Shown here: piece by piece, positions 12,848-24,460 of the stretch
Numbering within the stretch: position 1 is the first letter of the stretch
Layout: each line of letters opens with the position of its first letter
Origin: Gnetum montanum
Taxonomy: Eukaryota; Streptophyta; Gnetopsida; Gnetales; Gnetaceae
Assembly: GCA_015680685.1 (NCBI GenBank)
Contig: MNCI01000852.1
Coordinates: forward strand, 176,196 to 240,195
DNA: 64,000 nt
Reading direction: 5' to 3'
Made by a program: the position numbers and the translations under genes
Notes under the pieces: model-generated
Told to the model about the DNA's origin: nothing
Databases searched by the model: none
What the model saw: only the letters and a program-made list of their open reading frames with translations

Positions 12848-15101
12848 ATTAATTAAATCATTAATAGTGATAGATGGGAAACTAGTGGTGTTTAACGAGG
12901 GGATTATGTGGTCCATCTCTCAAATGTGTGACCATAAGATTAGTCATGAGGGAGATGCTTCAAAATGATTCAAGAAGTATAAGTGCTTTTCACCTTTTTT
13001 GTTTTATGATTTTTTATCATTTTCCTGTTTCTTTTCAAATTTTCCAATTCATAGTATGTTTTTTATATATTGTATTTTCCTTTTACTTATACTTTTCTCT
13101 TTTCTTAGTCATTTTCCATATGTTTTATGAATTTTTTTTATGTTTTTGTTAATAATATTGCCAATTCCTGATGAAAAAATCAACACTATGTGTTGGGTTT
13201 TTGTTCTATGCTATCAAGATGATTGAGTAAGTAATTGTGTGAAGTAGTAAGACCACCCCATCCATCCCTCTAGTTCTCTAAATAAAAGGTCTTTTTCATG
13301 AAAGTAATTTGGTTCCTCTCTTATGAAACTAAAATCAATCAATGATCATTGTACCTTGAAGAAAGAGAAAAATACCAAGTGGGAATGGAAAAGGATGTGA
13401 CATCAAGGGGATTTGTTGGGTTCTTTTCTTCCTTTCTTCATATTATTTATGATTCCTCATAGAATGTATCATCACTCCTTCGTTGACCAATAAAAAGAAA
13501 GCTATGTCTTTACATGGTGTGGTTCCTATTTTAAAAAATATTTAAAATTCAAAAAATAAAGAAAAAAAAATAATGGAAATTCAAAGAACACCCTTTTGAC
13601 AAATTAATGTGCTACAAGCACTAGTTATGGGGTTGAAAAGATATGTTACCCATGCATGAAGGTGCCCCTCTAACTAAGGCCCTTCCTTCCTTCTTTCTCT
13701 TTTTTTCTTCTCTTTATAAAGTGATGATTATTCTTTGAAATGGTTGTGGACTCATGGTGGTTAGTAGGAAGGAACATATTAATGTAAGATCACTGTTCAT
13801 GGTATGAACTTGGTTTGAACTTGGATGAATAGGCATGGATCATTTTAATCATATTTTTCACGAGAACCTATTGTGACATAATCAAGTACCTTACATCGCT
13901 ATCTTTGCAATCCCTTCTCATCTCATTCATTCACCTCACTACTACATATGATTGTGAGCATTTTGGTGTTGTGTAGTATAGTGCAAAATCCCAACCAAGG
14001 CAGTTGTGTGTTGTTTAGAAGAAAGGTATTGTCTACATTTAACTTCTAAGGTGTCCATGGACATCTATAAAAGTGATTATGCAAGGGCATTATGGCAGGA
14101 GCCTAGTTTGGGGATGACCCACTTGCATAACTCTTGTTGATCAAGTCTTTGGACTAACCTTCACATATTTCAGAACATTAGTAATAGTTTCTCTAAATTT
14201 ATGCATGATTTTTAGACTAGTCATCCATTTCATTAAATTTTCCTACTTTTCTATTTTCATATCTATTAATATTTCTTGGCCATCTCCTAAATCAATCCTT
14301 TGGTTTAAATTATTTGAAAACTTATGCACTTCTAAAGTTATGCTTATTAGTCATGGGGGCTAGGGATGTTTGCTTTAGAATTTTTTGAAATTTTTTTCTA
14401 ACATCTTATTTTCAAACATTATGATAACTAATAGTAAGTGATCAAAATAATGTGAATAGCTTGATGATCTTAGTTACCTCATAGCCTTGGGCATACTACG
14501 TTGTCATCACCTTGTGCTTAAACATAAACTAAGGGATCTAGAAAAGGGTTAATTAATATAAAAAATTCATGAAAACTAATGTTGATCCTTTGATGATTGT
14601 AGGTGATGCTAAAAGGAACACCTAAGGAAGAAGATCTTTTTCTAGGCAAGAAAACGAAGCCAAGAGAGGAACAAGGAAGGATATGCCCATGGACCAAATA
14701 GTAGCACATACAGGATAATGACTCAAACATCACATGATTACTCAGTCCATGGAATGGTGAGAAGAAATTTCAGTCCATCCTTCAAGAACGTTTTACATAA
14801 CCAAAGAAGCATCAACATAACAATCAAGGTTGAAAGTTTGCCACTGTTAGTGGCAACAAGAAGAATCATCTTCAGTAGATTTTTGAAGACCTCTACAAGT
14901 TTTGTTATCTTCACTGCCTATTCAATCTTTTTGTCACTGTCATTTTCTATGCATCCACTTAAATAAAATTTTGTAATGTGGCACTTAAAGTTAGTTAGTA
15001 GTTAGTGTCAATCAATATCTCATCATTTCCAATTTTTTGTAAAGAAAGCTTGGTCCTATCTTGTTAACTCAAGGATGAGTTTTTATTTAGTTGTAGGGGT
15101 A
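12848..15101 (+). other. E2 post-gag region with ORF relic and PPT
   Basis: The first 100 bp still read in the gag frame in sister copies (IDGKLVV, GDAS). A pyrimidine-rich stretch follows, then a conserved block near 13500-13690 ending 'ctaactaaggcccttcc'. At 14581-14610 comes 'cctttgatgattgtaggtg', a splice-acceptor-like site followed by a short basic coding relic (KRN, GRRSFSRQENEAKRG) that decays by about 14950. 'ttagttgtaggggta' (15087-15101) is the PPT. E4 and E5 contain the same arrangement. Confidence 0.6.
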
Positions 15102-16022
15102 TGATGAAGCATCGATTAGCTACATTGACAAGATTGTGTCGACGTAGCTATGTCAGTGCAACTACTTCAATGAAGCCACATCGATGTGTACCCATCGACG
15201 TGACCTTGTTGATGCATGCAATGATGTGTTGATGCATACCCATCGACGTAGTGTCTATTGTCCCCTATAAAAACTCATGCTTCTATCATGTATTAGCATT
15301 ATTTTATTAATAGAATAGCCAAACTCTTGCAATTTTATTTTGTAGTCTTAGAAAATAGTCAATGAGTGCCTGTAGTATGGATCTGAGTCAATTGTATGAC
15401 ATCTTATTTGAGTGGTAATGTACTTGGACATATTCCATGAATGACAATAAGAGCAAGATTGATTCTTATTCATTGCAGCACTTTGACTTAGATTAAATTT
15501 ACTTTTAATGCAATTTATATTACATATACTTGGTTAATATTTACATTTCCATGCATATTAAAGAATTCATAGAATGAGCATGACTAGTTTTGAGCATAAA
15601 CACATATTTTCTTGGTAATAATAGTAGTGTTATTGCTTGGTTCAACCAATAACATAGTGCTTGGTAATCCCAATAGTGGATATGTGGGTTCATGATGTGT
15701 AGGGTAGGCTAGGAAAAAACACGCATCACTTGTAGGCTAGTTTAGACTTTACTTTTCATTGTTAATTAGTTTAAATAATTTATTTCTTTATTATTGTTAG
15801 GAGTAGCATAAGGTTGAAACAACATCAAGAATCATATGCCTCACTCTGGACTAAACCATACATGACAAATCTACCACTAGTCTAAGTGGGAAGACAACAA
15901 ACTATGATCAAGGCATAATGATCTAGATGCCACAACTAGTCCTATCCATGGAATTTGACTGGATCATGTGTGAACTCTTGTGATTTGTATGGTTGGGCAT
16001 AGGTGGTACCCATTTCTCATCA
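15102..16022 (+). repeat. E2 3' LTR
   Basis: It is a 921-bp LTR, TGATGAAGCATCGATTAGC…TTCTCATCA, preceded by a PPT. It has a U3 repeat array (15117-15214) and a TATA-like 'cctataaaaactcatg' near 15267. It matches the E4 LTRs over most of its length. Confidence 0.85.
15117..15214 (+). repeat. 14-bp U3 tandem repeat, 7 units
   Basis: Units are tagctacattgaca, agattgtgtcgacg, tagctatgtcagtg, caactacttcaatg, aagccacatcgatg, tgtacccatcgacg, tgaccttgttgatg. Confidence 0.85.
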
Positions 16023-17850
16023 CTATTTTATTCTTTTATCTTTTATCTTTCTCTTTGACACTTTTCTATTCTACCTTCTTCTTCGTAATATTTAATGTAA
16101 TTTGAAACTTTTCATTAATAAAGTTCTAAATGTTGTTAATCTTAGTTAAGATTTTAATAATAGCTTTTTAGATCAGCAAGGTTTTTTATTACATAATCTC
16201 CTCTAACAATGCTTCTTTGTATAGTTCATAGAGATCGAGTTTCTTTTTGTAAATGGAGGGATCATTTTCATACTCCTATGCACTCTCACTTATCTTAAAA
16301 TTTTCTTCTTTCTTTACTACCTAATTGATTAGACTTTGTATCTAATGGGCTCTCATCTTTAATAGTTTCTCTAGTTTTATTCCTAAGTCCATTTATGATG
16401 TGATAGAATCATTCCCTTTAAGAGAAGTCATGGTTTGGTCCTTGGTGCAATAGGGAACAATACGTTCCCAAGGTCATGGCAAGGAATTCGTGATTAGCCT
16501 ATCACCATCCTTGAATTTTCTTTCTCAAGGTGGATACTTTGGAGTATGTTTGATACTTTTTATTAAATTACTCTAGTATTGTACTTCATCTTTGAATAGA
16601 ATTCAATTCCAAGGATTGGTACCAAATTTTTGCCTCTTTGATAAGTATCTTGGAAAAGAATTTGAGCTTTTTCTAATTACCCTCAATGTTTGCAAGGTAC
16701 ATGCATAATGGAAGACTTGTAAGTGATATTGAGGATTAGAGTTATAGCCTTCTTTAAACTTAGGGATGTTGTTCATGTTTAGCCATTTAATTAGGTAGTT
16801 CCTTTGATGCTTGATAGAAATATAGACTACTTCGAAGATGTTGATCATGCTTCTGGTAGCAAGAAATGATTCATCATATGCATGATCTTCATCATGGCCC
16901 TTGTCATAGTTATGCCTCCTATGGTGTTATCTTTTATGCCTTTTTTGGTGGTGCCCCAATTCTTATCTACATTCTCTTCTCCCATCTCTATGATGGGGTC
17001 TTCTTTCATCTTCACCATATCTACTATCATTGCTCCTTTGGTTCTGATCACATTCTTCCTTGTCAAAGCTTGACAATGAAAAGAAAGATGAGAATGGAGA
17101 TCTATGAGAGTTATGCTACCTTAATCTTCTTCTTTGGTCCTTTTTATTGTTCTCTAGCTTGGAAATTAGGAGATCTTAGCCTTGAAGTCCCCCCAGTTCA
17201 AGGACTAGCTCTCCTCTTGCCTTCATTACTCATCAAGATTAAATGCAACCATTGATGTGTTGTGTCATCTTCATCTAAGGAAGGAGGATGCTGGTGTTGA
17301 GATTGGATTGATTGGTATTAAGTGTTCTCATTTTCAAATTGAGATGTTAGTTGGATTCAAATCCTTTTTTTCAAAAGCTTCATGATGAGCCTCCATGAAT
17401 TTATTCTTACATAGTTGAACCCTCATTGGTTGGTAGTCTTTAGAGATATGATCTACCACTTGGTATTCCATGGTTACTACTTCAAGCCCTAGCTTCATTA
17501 GTAATGATGTGAGCATTGATGGGATTACACAATTGGCGATAACACTAAGTTACCGTCTAAGTCTCTTCATCATAGCTGCCCATCTTGATGAAGGATGAAG
17601 GTGAAGTATGGATGATATGGATCTAGATGTGTGTAGATAACTTTAATTTGTTGGGGTACATCCTCTAGATTCTTTATTGTCCCATCATGTGGCTTCATAG
17701 GGTCATTTGCAAGTAGGGGATCAACCTTGCAAGAAAAAGATATATTTTCGAATTTACTTTGAGTGTTCCTTGAATAAAATATTATTATTTTTCTTACAAT
17801 GTATCATTATAGTCCTACAAAAATCTTTATATGACCTAATTTTTTTAAAA
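16023..17850 (-). pseudogene. gag: E8 gag relic (autonomous-type gag)
   Basis: Read from 17850 down: an N-terminal part with YFTFILHQDGQL (about 17600), shared with E6 (DFTFILH) and absent from the gag-only family; a Met/Asp/Lys-rich decayed tract near 17050-16850; then MNNIPKFKEGYNSNPQYHLQ (about 16770-16710) and YACTLQTL. The helical tail near 16380-16180 reads IQSLI, ENDPSIYKKKLDLYE. Stops and frameshifts are frequent. The gag stops abruptly at 16023, where the E2 LTR ends. No pol is found beyond it. Confidence 0.7.
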
Positions 17851-17884
17851 CACTAGTACATAAAGTTCCTAGTAACAATGCTAA

Positions 17885-18735
17885 TGATGAGTGGTGAAGT
17901 GGATCCTACATTTAGCCTCATAGATTAAAGCCATTTCTAAGAAATCCCATTGAATTAGGTGGACTTCGACTAACATGATGTCCTAGACAACTAAGTGTGA
18001 GGTCATTGATTATTACCTGTCCAATCACAATATGTATCAATTTGAGTAGTATGATTAAGTATGATAAGATGTAGGATGATTTCATTTTTATTTATAAATA
18101 TTAAAAAGATAAAAGCATTAAAATATTAAACTAATTAACTAAGAACATAAAACAGATCTAAACAAGCCTAATAATTGAACATTTATTTATACTTTTTGTC
18201 AGCATCCTAAACTTATGCTAATGCCACTAGGTTACCAAAGTTCTATTACTTGATGTACCAAGGATATACCACTAGGATTATTAAATGTTAATATACTATA
18301 ATCAAAGTGGTCGTACTTAAGCACTATCACTGAATGAAATATTTAATTACTAAGTACAAGAAAGTAAAATGTATTAAGAATAAAGTGCTAAAAAAGAAAT
18401 TAAATGCTAATCCAAGTACTATAATGGATAGAATCAATCTTGATTTTATTATCATCATCCAGAAGTGTTCAAGTACATGATGCACTTGAAAGAAATTCCA
18501 TACAACTAACTTAATTCAAATTGTAAGCACTCGAGGTGAAAAATTCTAACTTTTGTAAAGAAAAACTGTAAGAGTTTAGCTAAGCCATAGACCAACAATG
18601 CCATAAATGTGGTAGGTACATGTACTTAAATTGGAAAAACATAGGACTAGGTCAATACATATGCATTAATGCATTAAAGGATTCATTGATAATTACATGT
18701 TGACGAGGCTATGTCAATATGGATGATAGATTTAT
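17885..18735 (-). repeat. E8 5' LTR with PBS
   Basis: It begins TGATGAGTGGTGAAG (reverse complement of the usual CTCATCA end). The adjoining plus-strand bases 17865-17884 give, in reverse, TTAGCATTGTTACTAGGAAC, a decayed tRNA-Asp-type PBS. The family core is readable in reverse ('gttaccaaagttc', 'gcattaaaggattc'). The U3 end near 18735 lacks a clear TGATGA terminus and is probably truncated. Confidence 0.65.
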
Positions 18736-18934
18736 ATTTTAGTAATAAAGAATTCAAGTTGAGCTAGTTACTTAACATTTGTCGGTTGTGAATTAAATTC
18801 TTGATTCTTGTTATGGTATCATCATGGTGGTCCAAGTGATTTTTTTATTTTTTAATCACTTTTTCTTTACTCATATAATCATTAAGTATATAGTAAGGTA
18901 CAAATGGTTTTCAAACGTTAAGCTTGAGGGATGG
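18736..18934. other. Short spacer ending in a PPT-like tract
   Basis: There is no gene. It contains 'ttatggtatcatcatgg', faintly like a copia PBS, and ends with 'gcttgagggatgg', a copia-like polypurine tract directly before the LTR at 18935. It may be all that is left of a deleted copia interior. Confidence 0.35.
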
Positions 18935-19384
18935 TGTTAAGGATTTGGTATATTCTATTAAGCTTAACATCTAAAATAAAGTCTATACAAAGTAACACCA
19001 TGATATTATGTTTATACCACCATAATGATGTTTGTTATTTATGCTTATCAAATAGTTTATATTAATCATTTATTAATTTACTCATAATTAATTATCATGT
19101 CTTTCTTTAGTCTTCATGGCAGTGTCTTTATATCTATATATACTCTTGAACATTTGCATATAAGCATAATCAACAACATATGAGATAAATTAGAAATTTT
19201 TTAACTCATATCTTAAATTAGATTTTGTACTATCTTAAGTATATATAAAATATTATGGCTAACCTTGTGATGTGTATAGGCTTGTAATGTATTCAAACTC
19301 ATGTATTATTATATTAACTTGTATCAAAATAAATTATTTATCATTTTGTTTGATTTCTGGTCTTTTTTATTACAAAACTTAACA
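18935..19384 (+). repeat. 450-bp LTR, copia-like, second copy
   Basis: TGTTAAGGATTTGG…AAAACTTAACA, a TG…CA LTR with inverted termini, homologous to 3731-4180 in opposite orientation and of equal length. The PPT-like tract just upstream marks it as a plus-strand 3' LTR. The flanking pentamers (gatgg, taaat) do not match. Confidence 0.6.
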
Positions 19385-19449
19385 TAAATTACATATAATA
19401 TTCATCTAGGTTCATGGAGCTAGTAACTATTATGTGAAATCATTTTAGT

Positions 19450-19870
19450 TTAAATAATTATGTGAAAAAGATATTTTCAAATTTTCCAAGTCCAAATATT
19501 GCGATTATGTCATTTTTTCTTCATTGTATAGAAGGCCTTCTATCCATTTGCAACTTGTTGTAATATATAATGCTTTCACTTATAATTTTGAGATAATGAT
19601 ACTCTAAAATATTTTTAAGAATTCATACTCTTAAGTTTTTATTATTTAGTTGGAAAGTTTAATCTCTCCTATTAGTTCCACAAATTAGCACTTTTGTTTT
19701 TTCAACATTCATCTTTATTTTTGTACATTTACAAAGCTTTTGTAGTTGAAGAAACATTTCTTTTAACCTTATTTTTAAATTTTCTATTAGTGCTACATCA
19801 TCTATAAAAATTAAATGTTGTATAACTGACTAATCCACTTTAATATCATGATTTATATGTGTTACACACA
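19450..19870 (-). pseudogene. LINE reverse transcriptase, C-terminal part
   Basis: Reading 19850 down to 19500 gives HLIFIDDVALIENLK, a degenerate form of the LINE YADD active-site region, then KCTKIKMNVEKTKVLI, the conserved block just after it. The YADD motif now reads FIDD. Together with 21950-23310 it makes one minus-strand LINE copy that was split by the array between them. The element is dead. Confidence 0.7.
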
Positions 19871-19879
19871 CTTTTTTGG

Positions 19880-21940
19880 TTTACTGGTATTCATGACTAA
19901 GTGTGTTTTTAACATTGTTTCACTAGAGTTTAAGCACCAAACTCTAAAAAAAGACATCATGGAATACTTTCCCATGCCTTGAAGAAATCTATGAACCATT
20001 TGAATTCATAACCTAGCTTATGAGTTCCATCCTTGATAACCCTAGAAAAGTTTGGGAACCAAATTTTTCTAAGTTTTGAATCTAACATGCTCCCATTTAA
20101 CCATCATAATCATGTCATCAGAATTAAAGTTACATTTTTGTGTCAAATTAAGACACAGGAATCAAAACAACTTATCCAAGACATCTACAACATCACAGGG
20201 TTCAAATTTTAGTACTTGGGAAGTTTCATTAGAGAATCTCAAGACCAAATTTTTTCTAACTTTGGTGCTAATGCTAATGTCAATGTTAGCATTAGAAATT
20301 ATACTATGGTTCGTAACATCATTAGGGCTTATCTCACCTATAGTTTGACTCATCCCTAGGTTTTCTAGGCTCTTTACCATTCAACAAGCATCATTTCAAT
20401 TTATCTTGAGGCTAGTTTGGACATCCCATAAGTTAGAATTTTTGTCTTGGAAAATTAGAAATAAAATCTATAACTCCCTAAAAAAATTGACACTAATATT
20501 AGTGTTAGTGTTAGCAGCTTGAGAGTTTAAAAATTAACATTCTAAACATGTAGGCTTACCATGTGATACCTTCCGTTGGCTTCTTGGGCTCCTTGATGTT
20601 ACTTTAGTAGCATTTGACATTCGTTTAGGCATTAAATGTGGCCTTAAAAGTTCAAAATTTTAACTTAAAAAATGTGGAAAAGATGTGGCTAAGTACAATT
20701 GACATTGATGTTGATGCATTAGTGTTCATGTCAATAGACATGGAACCCATATTACACCCTTCATTATCCTTTAAATCAATATTCAAAAATATTCATATGC
20801 TTTCTAGGCTCCTTGACATCATGTTGATAATATTCGACATTAGTTCAAATGTTAAAGTGAGTCCTAGATGCTTGCACATATAAATTGGTCAAAATTATCA
20901 AATGTTTTCTTAGTGTTGAAAACATTAATGTTAATACTAGTGTCAGCACCCTTGGTGATCTTGAAGTGTGATCCTTGTCATTCATGATTGATAATTGACA
21001 TTATTACTTGATCTCATGGGATCCCTGTCATCATCTTAACATCATTTGACATCAATTCAGGCATCAAATAGGGTCCTATAAGGTTTAGAACAAGACATAA
21101 TTAAAACTAGAAATTTTTTTTTGAAGTGTTGATGATGTTGAAATTAATGTTAACATCACCTTTAATGGGGCTTACTGAACTTAATTTCAAAGATCAAACA
21201 TACCAAAAATGAAGTCTAGACTAACTCTTAGTAAACTTCACTTAACTCTTGGCTTGAAACTAGTAGTCCTAACCCTATAAATATGGTATTAAAACCCATA
21301 TTTTTGGGCTAGTTTCTTGAGATATTGAACACTTTTTTGAGATTTTGAGAGATCAAGGGTTCATGAAATATATCTCTCAGCATCACTAGTGTGCTTCATG
21401 GTCACCACAACTCCTTGAAGCTTTAGTACCAATTCTAATGTAGCATCTACATTAATTAAGCAACATCTATGTCAATCCTCTAGACTTAGAATTTTTTAAG
21501 CTTTAATGTTAGTATCAAGAGTTAGAATTTTTTTAGCTCTAGCATCGATGATGAGACACTTAGCTAAAATAATCCTGTTTTAGTGCAAAATTGATTTTAG
21601 ATTACACATAAGACTTCTTCGTCCATATTCTCATCCACCAAAGGTACAACTTCATTCTTGAAATCCACATTTTGCTCATGAATTAGGTTTTTATTATTAG
21701 TTTTACCTCACTTATGTCTTGCTTTAACACATGTAGTTTGGTCATTCTTAGGATGAAAATTTATTTTCTTAGCAATAAAAAAGTTCTCTTATTTGAGAAG
21801 GGAACCTAAGTCTTGTCTTAATATCATAGCATCTCATATTTGATTTTTTATAATCTTTTACTTACATTTTATACTTAGAATTTATTTTATCTCTTATAGT
21901 CTATTCTATACTTACTTTATTTTAGGCATTATATAGTTAG
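19880..21940. repeat. Degenerate tandem array (about 220-bp period) inside a LINE
   Basis: Phrases recur at about 220-bp steps. 'ggctccttgatgtt' or 'ggctccttgacatc' types occur near 20360, 20585, 20805 and 21020, each followed about 130 bp later by near-palindromic clusters such as 'aatgttaatactagtgt' and 'aatgttagcattag'. About four to five diverged units lie between 20080 and 21180, with looser relatives to 21550. From 21560 to 21940 I see nothing definable. Short ORFs here have no family features. Confidence 0.45.
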
Positions 21941-21949
21941 TCATTTTTC

Positions 21950-23310
21950 CAACAATAAACACTAAGTCATTTTTCAACATTTAAATCATATGTTTTCATT
22001 ATTCCTATATTGTTATTACTTTGTTCTCGGTAGGGTTAAGTCTACATTTGATTATAGATTTGCATCTCATCGCATCATTATCAGTGGCTTAAGCAAAGGT
22101 TATATTAGATTAAAGACTATTTGTGACTATGTGCTAAGTATTTCAACACTTACTTTATGACATACTCTTGTGGAAGTGTAAAGAATATTTCTACAAGAAC
22201 AATAGGCACCTCTTTAATTCACTCTTCTAGTTCATCAATACAAATACTAAATAAAGTTGGGGAAAGAGGAAAATCTTGCTTTACTTCTATGTTATTGTAA
22301 AATTGACATAATTATATAGTATCTTCATCTTTTGATTCAAAAATTATTTTTCAATATATAAATTTTCGATAATAGTGAGTAAACTAGAATCAACTTTAAG
22401 TTTTATAAGTCAAGTCCATAATTATTCTCTCACGATAGAGTGAAAAGCTTTAGTAAAATCCACAAAGTAAATAACTCTTTTAATTTATTTGCCCTTTGGT
22501 TGTTCAATTTAATATCTAAGGGAGACTAGATGATCTAGTGTAGAACATTTTTTTTTTGAATCCTCCTTGTGAAACAACACATAAATTATTTCCTCTTGCC
22601 AAAGATCCTAATTTTTTCTTTCAAATGATACATAACATTATTGCAAATAAGTTACTGATAATATTCAATCTATAATTATTTAAATATGATTTATCTTCTC
22701 TTTTAAAAAGCATAATAACTCTATAAATCATTCACTATCTAGTCAAACCATTTTGATGTCCATTTTAAAGCACATTTCAAGTCTATCTCTAGACTATCTC
22801 TTCACTACATTTTAATAATTTAGCATATAGTTCTTTTACCTCTACAACTTTTCAAAAAGATAATTTCTTAATTTTCTCTATTACTTCACCATACATCAGT
22901 TGTAAAATATCTAAGAGCATGCAACTAGTTATGGTATTTATCTTCTTATGAAATAAATCTTTTGTAGAATCATTTTATTTATGCAAACGAAATATCATTA
23001 CTTCGACAAACTTTATTTCTAAAAAGTTTTTAAAAATTTTGTGGATCTTAATTTATCATTTGTATTATATTATTTTAGTACTCTTTTAAAATTTTTCTTT
23101 CTCTTCTCAAAGTAATTTTATATAGTTCTTATTCAAAAAATTCTTATTACAAGAATTTTTAAGAGCTAACTTGTAGACATTCTTCATTAAATCACATCTT
23201 CATACCAATATACCTCTATTACATAGTGACTTTTTTTTCTTGTCTTTGATCTGCAAAATTTTTTTATTTTCAAAACAAATTGTACCTGTTATTGCAAATA
23301 TTCTCTGATT
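21950..23310 (-). pseudogene. LINE reverse transcriptase, N-terminal and central part
   Basis: Read from 23310 down: a Lys-rich linker; then IMLFKREDKSYLNNYR (LINE block FKKGD…NYRPIS); QGGFKKKNVLH (QxGFRxxxST region); FVDFTKAFHSI (FVDFxKAFDSI, the first catalytic Asp region); and PTLF-ICIDELEE-IKE (PLSPTLF block). Many stops interrupt the frame. An endonuclease domain is not recognisable. It joins to 19450-19870 across the tandem array. Confidence 0.7.
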
Positions 23311-23319
23311 TTCAAATTA

Positions 23320-24460
23320 TGGTTGTATATATTAGTGAGGTGGAATGGTAGTAGTAGGAATTATAGAAAATATGACACAAAGTATCTTACAATAAGCATA
23401 ATGGATTTTATGTGTGATGCATGGTTAGAACGATCATTATCCTTTCTATTCAAGATCCAAACCAAGTCCATATCACTTACGAGTGACATCCCATTGTGTC
23501 ATCTCAAAAATAACAATCACAAGACTATCACAACTACAAGAAATATTAAAACTTCGTAATGAATTATAAGGAAGTAATTTATTAACAACATAGTTTATTT
23601 TAAAGGAGACTTGGCCATTGGATAGAAGAGTATCTTTAGGCATGGGCAACATGTCTTTCCTATGACACCCTTAGAAATTTTTAGTATATGAATTCATTAG
23701 ATTATTACTATGTCAACCTTACTAGAGGATTACCTTTGAGTACGGGTAGCATGTCTTTCTAGTGACATGGTAAGGTAGCATGTATTTTAGAACATACTTC
23801 CATTTTTTGTTAAAATTGAAGTAAATAATACAACTTAATTGTAGGATAATACTTATAGTAGTAACTTTAGAGAATCCACAAATCCCCTTGATGTCACACC
23901 CTTTCATTTCCATTTGGTTCTTTACTTTTTCATCCAGGCATAATGCTCACAATCACAAGTTTATGTTAGTTTTACTATGAAAGGAATGCTATTATATCCA
24001 TGGTAAGAATATCTTATTATTGGAAATGAGTGGATGGATGATGTGGTATCACTACATATACAATTAGTCTTTTAATGATTTGATAATATAGGGTGAAATT
24101 CTCATTGTTTTCACCACATCTTGTTTATTCCTGTACACATTATTAGAAAAATCAACAAAAATATGTACATGAAAAATAGTAGAAATCATAGAAAAATGAG
24201 AAATAGGTAAGAATAGAAAAATTTATAAAGAATATGAAAGATATTAAAGAATGAAATATGATAAGAAATGTGAAAAGTGTAAAAGAATAGGGAAGATATC
24301 AAAGAATGTAAAAAATTAGTAAGAAATATGAAAAGTATAAAAAGAATATAAATATAATTTTGGTGCCTAAGTGTCACAATTAATACCCTCATGACTATTG
24401 TCAAAAGAAAAAATTTAGAAAATTGAATGGACAATAAATGATCTAGTGTGCAAGGTAGAA
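23320..24460 (-). other. E7 post-pol region (truncated)
   Basis: There is no gene. In reverse it matches the post-pol regions of E6 and E1: the pyrimidine-rich start (24440-24190), the 'ggatgatgtgg' block (near 24030), and the conserved block around 'gcatgggcaacatgtctttc' (23630), which is present twice (again at 23730-23760). Homology stops near 23320 at the LINE, so the E7 3' LTR is missing. Confidence 0.6.

Larger units (their letters stand above)
9235..16022 (+). mobile_element. E2: gag-only Athila-like LTR retrotransposon
   Basis: 5' LTR 9235-10045, PBS, gag 10166-12847, post-gag 12848-15090, PPT and 3' LTR 15102-16022. No protease, RT, RNase H or integrase lies between gag and the 3' region. 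The gag/post-gag junction is the same as in E4 and E5. The LTRs differ more from each other than a single insertion would give, and no 5-bp duplication is seen (ATTAC left of E1, CTATT right of E2), as expected if E1-E2 is a shared-LTR array produced by recombination. Confidence 0.75.

Noticed and set aside
16866-17255. 129-codon open frame on the plus strand
   Set aside because: It lies antisense to the E8 gag relic, which explains the sequence; the product has no recognisable domain.
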